From assembly GCA_964035545.1 (NCBI GenBank), contig OZ037767.1, positions 15,005,998 through 15,069,997 of the forward strand: a stretch of 64,000 nucleotides of DNA, written 5' to 3'. Below the pieces are notes generated by a model. That model saw only the letters and a program-made list of their open reading frames with translations, ran no database searches and had not been told where the DNA came from. Origin of the DNA: Bugula neritina (taxonomy: Eukaryota > Bryozoa > Gymnolaemata > Cheilostomatida > Bugulidae). Each line of letters opens with the position of its first letter. The first letter of the stretch is position 1. Below, in pieces: positions 10,551 through 22,400 of the stretch. Made by a program: the position numbers and the translations under genes.

Positions 10551-13500
10551 TCAGTCTGTCTGTGTAGACACAGACCGGGTAGATTTCAGAGGATGCTTCC
10601 TAGCAACAGGTATGTGTTTTTGTTCACACAATAAGTGGCGGTCCAGCCAACAGCGTTCACAAAAATACTAAAACATGAAAAATACATTCATTGTACTTCA
10701 TAAACAAAATGAAGCCCGACCTTGAAAAAGAAAAGTTTTCACGAACATGCGAAGCTATATAACTTGAATATTTTTATATTTGCAAAATATGCTTAGCACA
10801 TGAAAAATAAAAGAAATCTTCAACCATTATCACTTTAGTAGGACTGGGTATGTATCAATTGTGTGGTAATAATTTAGAAGTATAAAGACATTGGCTATTG
10901 GGTATTTTACCTGAAAGCATGACGAGTGTTTACAGAAGTAGGGTCCCTCTCTCAACATACAATTACCACAGAGAGAATCTTTTACAATGTGAGGATTAAT
11001 CTGTATCTACAACACAATTTGCTCTGTTATAATCAGTATAGAAACAACCAACATAATATTGTTGCACCTTGAAATATTATACAAGAAATATTGTAGAACA
11101 TTCGAAATAAAATAGCAAACCATTGAATAAAGGATTGAAATTGTTGCAACATTGCCAAATTATTATAGTTAGTCAAAAGCTAATTAGAAAAAAATAAGGC
11201 TAAGCTAAATATATAACCAAGTTACTTGTCAAACTACCTGTTTTTGAAAGCCTATCGTATTAATAAATAGACATCCTTCCTCCACAGCCATTTTATAACT
11301 ATTTTTGCAAAGAAACTGCACTCGACCAGAACCTGAAATATTATCATATTTACTTTGCACCAGTAACACCATGTTACAGAGTAACACATCATTTTAATGT
11401 TTATTTAGATTATAGTGTATGTTTGCAAACTGCTTACATAGAAACTTTATGTAAATAACTGCAGTAGGTATATATTAAATTAACTTAAGTATGAGGGTCA
11501 GTCTTACCAATGGGGTATTTGTTTTTATCCGTGTCAATGCTTGCTGATATTACCCTCCCATAAACTTCTTTCATTATATTTGCCAACATGCTGGCCGTAA
11601 TCTTTCCATGTAATCCGCCTACAAATATGCTGTTCCCTTCTCCAATATTTTTTCTAGCCGTGAGATGAAAGTTATTATTTATATTCCAAGGAATTATCTC
11701 CACCTGGTAAACATTAAACTTTTCAAGTATATGGCATAGCCAATTATATAATTTATAAACAAAACTATGCATTACAACCACTACACACATTTCATGTAAG
11801 GACAAATAGAATGAATAACTGTTTATTCACCTTTTTACCCCTAATAGTAATTTTCCTTTCTCCATATTCTGATTGAAGCAATCTCAGCATACTATCCACA
11901 GTTTGACCATCTTCAAATACTGCGTAAGCATACCCTTCAAGTACAAAAAAAGTAATATTGTGCAATGAAGACTGTAAAGTTTTTTCTTGCACTAGTATGG
12001 GTTTGGGGACTGCACTTCACCTGGGCTATAGGATTTGTGCCAGTTTTCTCCACTGGTGTTTATTACCAACTCAACTTCAAATCTAGCTTGACTCAGATGT
12101 ATAGCTAACTAATTAGCAATCAGTATCTTACTAGGAACAGAACCAAAAGATTTCGCGGCTGGTTAAATAAGAAAGGTTGGTCTGTTATATAGGAAAAATA
12201 AAGATGAAATACAACCTTTGCGACTTTCTGGCCTAATAATTTACTCAACTGGCAGGACAAGAAGTGAAAACTTCATAGAGACCACATCTTAAATTGGATT
12301 TAGTGAGTACAATACAACTAATCTTCTTTTTGCAGATTGAATGCAGCTTAATAATTTCAAATTTTAACCACTGTGTTATTTCTAGTTGTAGTTGGGATAG
12401 TTATCAATGCTATTGCTATCTATAGCTATTATTGAGAGTAGAAAAGCTGATTGGGTTTGTTAGAAATATAGCCGCAATGAAGGTACGAAACAGGGAGGGG
12501 TGTAGTAACCTCTGCATAGTCATAGATCAGGGGTGGACAATTTCTTATCTTTGAGGACCAAGTTAAGAAGTCAAACAAAATTATAGTACACATAATAGAA
12601 CCTATGCTGATGGAGGTGCTAATCAGATTAGCAATGACACTGAAAAATGGGCAAAAGGGTCACAAGTGGCAATGGGACTCCCAGTTGTCCTCCTTTGCAG
12701 TAGATGAACAGTTAATTATATATATCTGAGATGTAAAAATGTTATCCTCACTGGGATTCAAACCCTACGCCTTTGACTAACCATTACACAAAGAGATTCC
12801 TAACAACATGATACTATTAAGATATTATATAAAGATGAAATACTATTAGGATATTATATTTGCTATCATACCAGATAATAAACCTTTGCTAGGTAGTTGA
12901 AGATGGACTTTTCCAAATCTCTCCAATGCTAACTTTATCTCGTCTGAAATGTTCACATATAACTATAATATCATTCATAACTAACATTAACTTTAGAATT
13001 CATTCTCACAGCTAACCTATAAACTAGATTCACTGCCATTTTAAAGGACAACATTAAACAATTAAACAGACCTTTAGTTACATGCTTTGGTATTCCTCCA
13101 AGAAAAACTTTGCAAGAATAACGTGGATTTTCGTTTTCAATTGGCATCTCACCTCGCCATTCGTGTGTTGCTGTCAGAAACTCTACAAAAATATTTGACA
13201 AATTAAATTAAACTTAAGTCTATAGAGTCACAAGGCTAAAATGATACATAATGGTAATAGAAAACAAGAAAACCTGGTTGTTTAGGATTATTAAACATAT
13301 GAAACTACTGTTTGCTGATACTTGTATTGAATATAAGCTGCTTTTTATAACTTAAACAATAAACAGACTGAAACTATTATTGCACTGCTATAATGAAATA
13401 TAATATTTTCTGGAGTATGACTTAAAAAGTTGCTATTAAAATTGTTTCTGTTGTCTTTGCAATAGAAAATATATTTCACAAGCAAATTCAGTAAAAACAA

Positions 13501-13697
13501 ATGTGATTCAATTTTAAATATTTGTTAAAACTTTCTTTAACTTTCTGAAGTTGTATATACCATACAAAGTATATAATCTATATGCTCTAAGGTATTTAAT
13601 ATGTAACTTTATGTACTATACTGAGTCTTACCAGCCATATTGTACTGTGATGGTGATTGAAGGATCTGTTGGTAAACTCTGAGAGATGTATTCTTTG
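10551..13697 (-). CDS. CPEB1-like RNA-binding protein, headless body copy 2
   Basis: Exons: 13632-13697, 13072-13182, 12872-12943, 11831-11934, 11508-11703, 11238-11332, 10911-11006, 10551-10667. Lengths (66, 111, 72, 104, 196, 95, 96, 117) are the same as in every intact copy and all frames are open. Domains are RRM1, RRM2 and ZZ, as in copy 1. Differences include IIPWNIN, MLANIM, KVHLQ in RRM1, INPH before the ZZ domain, and WLDRH where most copies have WLDCH; Arg is also the residue in CPEB1. The ATG at 13636-13638 would give 265 residues. No N exons lie in its 5' flank; the nearest are 10 kb upstream, beyond copy 3. The third intron holds a hAT MITE and a tRNA-like SINE. Confidence 0.85.
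12528..12697. mobile_element. hAT-type MITE, family 2 (copy 2 intron)
   Basis: Begins CAGGGGTGGACAA with a degraded matching end. The 8-bp flanks are TCATAGAT and CAGTAGAT. The better preserved copies at 18,697 and 38,080 define the ends. Confidence 0.7.
12725..12806 (-). mobile_element. tRNA-like SINE head, family 2 (copy 2 intron)
   Basis: On the minus strand it reads TGTGTAATGGTTAGT, then GGGTTTGAATCCCAGTG, which resemble an A box and a B box. The spacing suits a tRNA head, but there is no complete cloverleaf. Confidence 0.55.
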
Positions 13698-15365
13698 CTG
13701 TAAGAAGTCAAGAACTGAAGAGATCTCCCAGAAGACCTCCATTATATATAGGTACTGATGACCTCAATAGGGCAATTATCTCTTGAAGTCAAATCTTTAA
13801 GAACTCAATCCCAACACCAGAACCAGTAATTAGAGGTACTCAGAGCAACAAAGAAAACTCATCTCTCAGGCTGATAGGATTAAGAAAGTGTTACAAACAC
13901 CAGAAACTATAATTAGGGGTATCAAAAGAAGCTCATCTGAAAAAAGAGTTACAAATTTGCTTGAGGTAATAACACACTATACTGAGAGCACTGAGTTTTG
14001 GGGTAATTTAGTAATTGTAATGACGTCACAAGTGAACAAACTTTTTCCCCCAACACTTTTTGACTTGAGGTTTACTTTTATTTTAGCTGATCTAACAAAT
14101 ATTTGCTTTACCTGTAAAAATATTTTTATGAAATGTATATTTTTGCTGAAACCTGCTATAATGTTTTAGCTGATAATCGGTTTTTGCAAGGTATAAAACA
14201 ACTTTTATATATACCAACTAGATTTTTCAAATATATATATTATCTTAACTAAAACCAAAGCATTGACTTGTACGAAAAAACTAATTTTAGGCCAGTGTAT
14301 TTTTATTCCTTTTATATCTAAGTTTTACATATGTTATAGTTCAAATTGTTTAGAAACTAATACTTGCTTTGCCTGTTTCCTTGAAATTTATGGGTAGTTA
14401 GTGCATAAATAAATTCCTTTGATCTAAATTAACTCATGCATTTTGCATTTTTTATACTTCTTGTTGAAAAAATAAGATTTCCATAAGAAGTATTCATTAA
14501 AAAATGATGTCTATTGTAATTCATTCCTGTTTTCCATCCCACACAATTTTGTGAAAATTGGAATACAATTCCATATAATATTAATTATTATTAAATGTTA
14601 TTTTGAGTTTAGCAATCAATACAACAGCCATATATGTATATATAGGTATATTACTATAAGTTATATATTGCACCAAAATATAAATAGCATCTAACTGGGA
14701 AAAGTCTTCATCTGGGATGAAATCCTTTCAAATAAATATAATGTAAGAGTTCAACAAATAGTCTAGATTAATCTCACAGGAGATGAAGTTTTAGCAATAA
14801 TTATCTTGAACATTTTGTACCAGAATTATAATTATGTAATAAGATCTTCTTCCAAAGAACTCACTGTACCAGAGAGAAAGCTGTATAATTGCTGACCAAT
14901 CAGAGAGGATTAAAATTTGAGAAACTCAGATAGCTAAAAATCAAAGGCTGTAGTTAAAGAATTGCATAATTGAGTAGCTGTCATTAGCTGGTACTCATAC
15001 AGTAAGTTTTGGGTACATACTTGTGAGCTCAACATAAAGCGTTCTTTCTCATTAAACAAGAAGTAGGTTTATAGAGAGCAGTCTGAGGTGCATAGGTTGT
15101 CTTCAATATTCAAAGAATTATAGCCTATACAAAGAAGTAGTTGACTCTAGTTCTGTTTCTCTGAATAGTGATACAATACTGCATCAGACTTGTTGAGCAG
15201 CTCTGCTTGAGACAAACTGTTAATTTAATTATTAAACCACTAGGTACAAATTAATGCAGATAAAATATACAGGGTGTGTGCTTTGATTAGTTATACTCTA
15301 AAATGACAGGATATGAAATTTCCTCTGGCCAGAGTGTTTTATACATGCTTTTTTAATATTTAAAA
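13698..15365. other. 5' flank of copy 2
   Basis: Shorter version of the copy 1 flank, missing about 0.6 kb near 14,270. The plus-strand frame at 13888-14169 starts with GTG and is not called. Confidence 0.5.
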
Positions 15366-15661
15366 CAGGGGTGTCCAACCTTTTCAGATTGAGGGCCACT
15401 GAAACTGAAATGGAATACTCCGATGGCAAGTGTTACATTGTAAAAGTTAGTTTGAGCTGGAGGCCACAGCATCAGCAATTTTCAAAATACTTTGTTCTAA
15501 ATTCTTATGAATCATTACATAGTTAAGTCATAATTCGTTGCAAAATGTATACAAATAAGATATTTAAACGGTGGCTTTTTACTCTAACTCATTGGTGTGT
15601 AAAAATATTTTATTGGTTGTGCCCTTGAGGGTCAAATGTAGGCTGCCCCCATCTAGCCCTG
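15366..15661. mobile_element. hAT-type MITE, family 1 (copy 2 flank)
   Basis: Left end CAGGGGTGTCCAACC is intact. The right end has lost about 24 bases including the terminal repeat. Confidence 0.7.
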
Positions 15662-15722
15662 ATTAAAATTATCACTATAATTTGCTGGTTTTCAAAAATT
15701 GAAAAAATATTAAAAGGGAAAA

Positions 15723-15930
15723 TGAGTGGCATATAAGAGTGCTGGCCTATATAATATACATACTGTATATATGTAAGGTCAGTGTTTCAAATACTAGCAC
15801 TGAGTTTGGGATCATCCAATCATAAATTTGGGTTAGAATCCCAGTTGGGGAAAGTATTTTGTACATATTGAAAATCTCCTGGGAATATACGAGCTCTAAG
15901 CCCGAACTTGTAGATTTTTATGGATAATTA
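15723..15930 (+). mobile_element. SINE family 1 (copy 2 flank)
   Basis: A-box-like TGGCATATAAGAGTG, with a weakened B box, GTTAGAATCCC. Confidence 0.6.
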
Positions 15931-16408
15931 AATTTAATTTATTAATTAGTTGCAGTTGTAAATTAAAACTTTTAGGTGAAATTAGGTTTCGTTGTTTTCC
16001 TGCATGACTTTTGAGCAATACCAGGTAATTTTATCTTGATAACTATTATTAGTATAAAGTTTTCAAAGCAGAAATAAAGTATTTGAAGTCAACATCATAT
16101 TGCCTTTTTTTCATGTTTAGTGTTTAAAGGAAAAGACACATTTGATTTCAATTTATAGCAAATAATTTATTCTAAAAGTACATGTTTATAAATATAATAG
16201 TATTTGCTACCATCACTAACAAAATATTTACAAATTACAAAGCAGCAAAACCCATCTATTACTGATAAAAAAAAAGCCTAAAAAGGTTTAAGATGATTTG
16301 GCTAAAACTTGTGAAGTAAATTATAACACAACGTATTGGTTACAAGGAGAGGGGGAGGGGCGAGCCTGTGAATAAATATAAAGCTAGTTGATGAGTTGAT
16401 GTTGATGT

Positions 16409-19400
16409 TCAGTCTGTCTGTGTAGACACAGATCTGGTAGATTTCACAGGACGCTTCCTAGCAACAGGTATGTGTTTTTGTTCACACAATAAGTGACAGT
16501 CCAGCCAACAGCGTTCACAAAAGTACTGAAACATGGAAAATACATTCATTGTACTTCATAAACAAAATGAAGGCTGACCTTGAAAAAGAAAAGTATTCAT
16601 AGACATGAGACGCCATATAACTTAAATATTTCTATATTTGCAAAATATGCCTATACCACATGAAAAATAGAAGTAATCTTCAACCATTAGTACTTCAGTA
16701 AAACTGGATATGTATCAATTGTGTGGTAATAATTTAGAAGTATAAAGACATTGGCTACCGGGTATTTTACCTGAAAGCATGACGAGTGTTTACAGAAGAA
16801 GGGTCCCTCTCTCAACATACAATTACCACAGAGAGAATCTTTTACAATGTGCGGATTAATCTGTATCTACAACACAATTTGTACTGTTATAATCAGTATA
16901 GAAACAACCAACATAATATTGTTGCACCTTGAAATATTATACAAGAAATATTGTAGAACAATCAAAAAATAAAATAGCAAACCATTGAATAAAGGATTGA
17001 AATTGTTGCAACATTGCCAAATTATTACAGTTAGTCAAAAACTAATTAGAAACAATTACGGCTAAGCTGAATATATAACCAAGTTACTTGTCAAAATACC
17101 TGTTTTTGAAAGCCTATCGTATTAATAAATAGACATCCTTCCTCCACAGCCATTTTATAACTATTTTTGCATAGAAACTGCACTCGACCAGAACCTGAAA
17201 TATTATCATATTTACTTTGCACCAGTAACACCATGTTACAGAGTAACACATTATTTTAATGTTTATTTAGATTATAGTGTATGTTTGCAAGCTGCTTACA
17301 TATAAACTTTAGTAAATAACTACAGTAGGTATATATTAAATTAACTTAAGTATGAGGGTCAGTCTTACCAATTGGGTATTTGTTCTTATCCGTGTCTATG
17401 CTTGCTGATATTACCCTCCCATAAACTTCTTTCATTATTTTTGCCAACATGCTGGCCGTAATCTTTCCATGTAATCCGCCTACAAATATGCTGTTCCCTT
17501 CTCCAATATTTTTTCTAGCCGTGAGATGAAAGTTATTATTTATATCCCAAGGGATTATCTCCACCTGGTAAACATTAAACTTTTCAAGTATATGGCATAG
17601 TCATTATAATTTATAAACAAAACTATACATTACAACCACTACACACATTTCATGTAAGGACAAATAGAATAAACAACTGATTATTCACCTTTTTACCCCT
17701 AATAGTAATTTTCCTTTCTCCATATTCTGATTGAAGCAATCTCAGCATACTATCCACAGTTTGACCATCTTCAAATACTGCATAAGCATATCCTTCAAAA
17801 AGAAGTGATATTATGGAATGAACGATTGTAAAGTTTTTTCTTGCACCAGATTAGGCTTGGGGACTGCACTTCACCTGGGCTATAGGATTTGTGCCAGTTT
17901 CCTCTGCTGGTTTTTATTACTAACTCAACTTCAAAGCTAGCTTGACTCAGTTGTATAGCTAACTAATTAGCAATCAGTTTCTTACTAAGAACAGAACCGA
18001 TGAGTTTCACAGGTGGTTTAATAAGAAAGGTTGGTCTGTTATATAAGAAAAATAAAGATGAAATACAACCCTTGCAACTTTCTGGCTTAATTATTTACTC
18101 AACTGGCAGGACAAGAAGTGAAAATTTGTGCCCGGTTTCTCCACTCAACTTTAAAGCTAGCTTGACTCAGCTGTACTGCTAACTACCGTTAGTTATTATA
18201 GCAAGCAAGTAGAAGAAAATTAGCAATCAGTATCTTACTAGGAACAGAACCAAATGGTTTAACTGTTGGTTAAATAAGAAAGGTTGGTCTGTTATATAAG
18301 AAAAATAAAGATGAAAAACAACGGTTGCAACTTTCTAGCCTAATTATTAACTCAACTGGCAGGACAAGAAGTGAAAATTTCATAGAGACCATATCTTAAA
18401 TTGGATTCAGTGAGTACAATACAACTAAATTTTTTTTGCAGATTGAATGCAGCTTATTAATTTTAAATTTCAACCACAGCGTTCTTTCTGGTAGTAGTTG
18501 GGATAGTTATAAATACTATAGCTATAGCTATTAATGAAAGTAGAAAAGCTGATTGGGTTTATTAGAAATATAGCCGCATTGACGGTAAAAAAACATGGAG
18601 GGGTGTAAGTTCATAAATTTTATCAATTCTGCCCAGTCTACCAAAGAAGTTCAAAAACAACTAAACTTAAGTAGTAACTTCTGCATAGTTATAGATCAGG
18701 GGTGGGCAATTTCTTATCTTTGAGGACCAAATTAAAAAGTCAAATAAAATGATTGTACACATAATAGAACCTATGCTGATCGATGTGCTAATCAGAATAG
18801 CAATGACACTGAAAAATGGGCAAAGAGTCACAAGTGGCAATGGGACTCCCAGTTGCCCACCCCTGCTGTAGATGAACAGGTAATTATATATCTGAGATGT
18901 AAAAATGTTGTCCCCACTGGGATTCAAACCCTAGGCATTTCACTAACCATTACACAAAAAGATTCCTAACGACATGATACTATTAAGATAATATTATATT
19001 TGCTATCTTACCAGATAATAAACCTCTGCTAGGTAGTTGAAGTTGGACTTTTCCAAATATCTCCAATGCTAACTTTATCTCGTCTGAAATGTTTACATAT
19101 AACTATAATATTATTCATAACTAACATTAACTTTGGAATTTACTCTCACAGCTAACCTATAAACTAGATTTACAGCTATTCTAAAGGACAACGTTAAACA
19201 ATTAAACAGACCTTTAGTCACGTGCTTTGGTATTCCTCCAAGAAAAACTTTGCAAGAATAGCGGGGATTTTCGTTTTCAATTGGCATCTCACCTCGCCAT
19301 TCGTGTGTTGCTGTCAGAAATTCTACAAAAAATATTTGACAAATTAAATTAAACTTAAGTCTATAGTGCCACAAGGCTAAAATGATACATAATGTTAATA

Positions 19401-22400
19401 GAAAACAAGAAAACTTGATTGTTGCAGATTATTAGACGTATGAAACTATACTGTTAGCTTATATTGGTCTTGAATAAGCTGTTTTATGTAACTCTATGTA
19501 ACTAAAAAACAGACTAAAACTACTATTGCACTGCTATAATGAAATATAATATTTTCTGGAGTATGACTTAAAAAATTGCTATTAAAATTGTTTCTGTTGT
19601 CTTTGCAATGAAAATATATTTCACAAGCAAATTCAGTAAAAACAAATGTGATTTCATTTTCAAATCTCTGTTAAAACTTTCTTTAACTTTCTGAAGTTGT
19701 ATATATCATACAAAGTATATAATATATATGCTCTAAAGTATTTAATATGTAACTTTATGTACTATACTGAGTCTTACCAGCCATATTGTACTGTGATGGT
19801 GATTGAAGGATCTGTTGGTAAACTCTGAGAGATGTATTCTTTGCTGTAAGAAGTCAAGAACTGAAGAGATCACCCAGAAGACCTCCATAATATATAGGTA
19901 CTGATGACCTCAATAGGGCAATTATCTCTTGAAGTCAAATCTTTAAGAACTCAATCACAACACCAGAACCAGTAATTAGAGGTACTCAGAGTAACAAAGA
20001 AAACTCATCTCTTAAGCTGGTAGGATTAAGAAAGTGTTACAAACACCAGAACCTGTAATTAGGGGTATCAAAAGAAGCTCATTTGAAGAAAGAGTTACAA
20101 AGTTGCTCGAGGTAATAACACACTATACTGAGAGCACTGAGTTTTGGGGTAATTTAGTAACTGTGATGACATTATAAGTGGACAAACCTTTCCCCAACAC
20201 TTTTTGACTTGAGGTTTACTTTTATTTCAGCTGATCTAACAAATATTTGCTTTACCTCTAAGAATATTTTTATGAAATGTATATTTTTGCTGAAACCAGC
20301 TATAATGTTTTAGCTGATAATTAGTTTTTGCATAGTATAAAATAACTTTTATATTACAACTAGATTTTTCAAATACATATATCTTAATAAATGTTATATG
20401 ACTTTTTAAAACTTCATAAATGCAATAGTAATTAACTAGCCATTAGGGTTACTAGAGTTTGTTAGAGTTATGAATTTTACCAAAATCTTATTGATTATGC
20501 AGATAAAAACATTTATATAACCAAAACCAAAGCATTGACTTTCATAAAAAAAACTGCTGATTAGTCTAGAATCTAGCCATTCTCGAGCCAACACAAAAGT
20601 AAATAATTGACTTGTAAAAGTTTTGGTTAAGGCTTGGAATAAGCTTTTATAATAATATATAAGTAAAAAGGTAACTAAAATTTTCAGCAGTTAGATATTA
20701 TTTAACAGCGTAATTGATAAAGCAAGCAAAGTGTTTTTAGAGTTCTTTGCAAATTGTTTATGGTGTCTTACCCTGAGCTAATATCTTTAAATAAACTACA
20801 ACATATATAACAGACGGAAGCACAACAATAATGGCAAAAAATTTAGGACTAAATTGTCAAAAGTCTAAAATAATGAAAACTATTTTATATTTTGTACATT
20901 ATGATTAAAACTATTGCAAAGCAATTTTAGGCCAGTGTATTTCTATTTCTCTAGCTGATTTTAACACATTGTTCACTATTATAATTATTATAGTCAAAAT
21001 AGTATATATACTACTTGCTTTGCCTGTTTTCTTCTCTTTGTAGACATTTCAATTATTTTGGCATAATTTGTCAAGTTTCTTCAAATTTATGAGTATTTAG
21101 CGCAAAAATAAATTTCCTTGACTTAAATTAATTTATTAATTTTGCATTATCTATACTTCTTGTTTGAAAAAATAAGATTTCCATAAGAAGTATTTGTTAA
21201 AAATGATGTCTATTGTAGGCTAATGTATTTCTGTTTTCTACCCCACAGAACTTGGTGAAAGTTGGAAAACAATTACATATAATATTAATACTTAATAAAT
21301 GTTATTTCCAGCTTAGCAATCAATACAACAGCTATATAATATGTATATATATATAGGTATATTACTATAAGTTATATATTGCACCAAAATATAAATAGCA
21401 TCTAACTGGGAAATGTCTATATCTGGGATGAAACCCTTTCAGATAAATACAATGTAAGAGTTCAACAAATAGTCTAGTTTAATCTCACAGGAGATGAAGT
21501 TTTAGCATTAATTATTTTGAACATTTTGTACCAGAATTATAATTATGTAACAATAAGATCTTCTTCCAAAGGACTCTCTGTACCAGAGAAAAAGCTGTAT
21601 AATTGCTGACCAATCAGAGAGGATTAAAAATTGAGAAACTCAGATAGCTAAAAGTCAAAAGCTGTATAGTTAAAGAATTACATAATAGAGTAGCTGTCAT
21701 ACAGTAAGTTTTGAGTACATGCATGTTAGCTGAACATAAATAACTCTTTCTCATTAAACAAGAAATAGGTTCATAAAGAGCAGTCTGAGGTGCATAGGTT
21801 GTCTTCAACAATCAAAGAATTATCGTCTATACAAAGAAGTAGTAGACTTTAGTTCTGTTTCTCTGAATAGTGATTCGATACTGCATCAGACTTGTTGAGC
21901 AGCTCTGCTTGAGACAAACTGTTACTTTAATTATTAAACCACTAGATACAAATTAATGCAGATAAAATATACAGGGTGTGTGCTTTGATTAGTTATACTC
22001 TAAAATGGCAAGATATGAAATTTCTTCTGACCAGAGTGTTTTATACATATTTTTTTAATATCTAACTTTTCTAGATCGAGGGCCACTGAAAGGGAATATT
22101 CTCATGGCAAGTGCCACATTGTAAAAGTTAGTTTGAGCTGAGGGGCCACAGCATCAGCAATTTTCAAAATACTTTATTCTAAAATTTTATGAATAATTAT
22201 ATAATAAAGTCATAATAGGTACTGCAGGCTGCATTTGTTACAATATGTATACAAATAAGATATTTAAACAGTGGCTTTTTACTCTAATTCATTGGTGTGT
22301 AAAAAATATTTTATTTGTTGTGCCTTTAATAAATGTAGGCTGCCCCCCCCCATCCGGCCCTGGGGTCATTTGTTAAACAGCCCTGATCTAAACTATCACT

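Noticed and set aside
12725-12806. tRNA gene
   Set aside because: Box-like motifs are present but no closing acceptor stem or intact arms can be drawn; better read as a SINE head.
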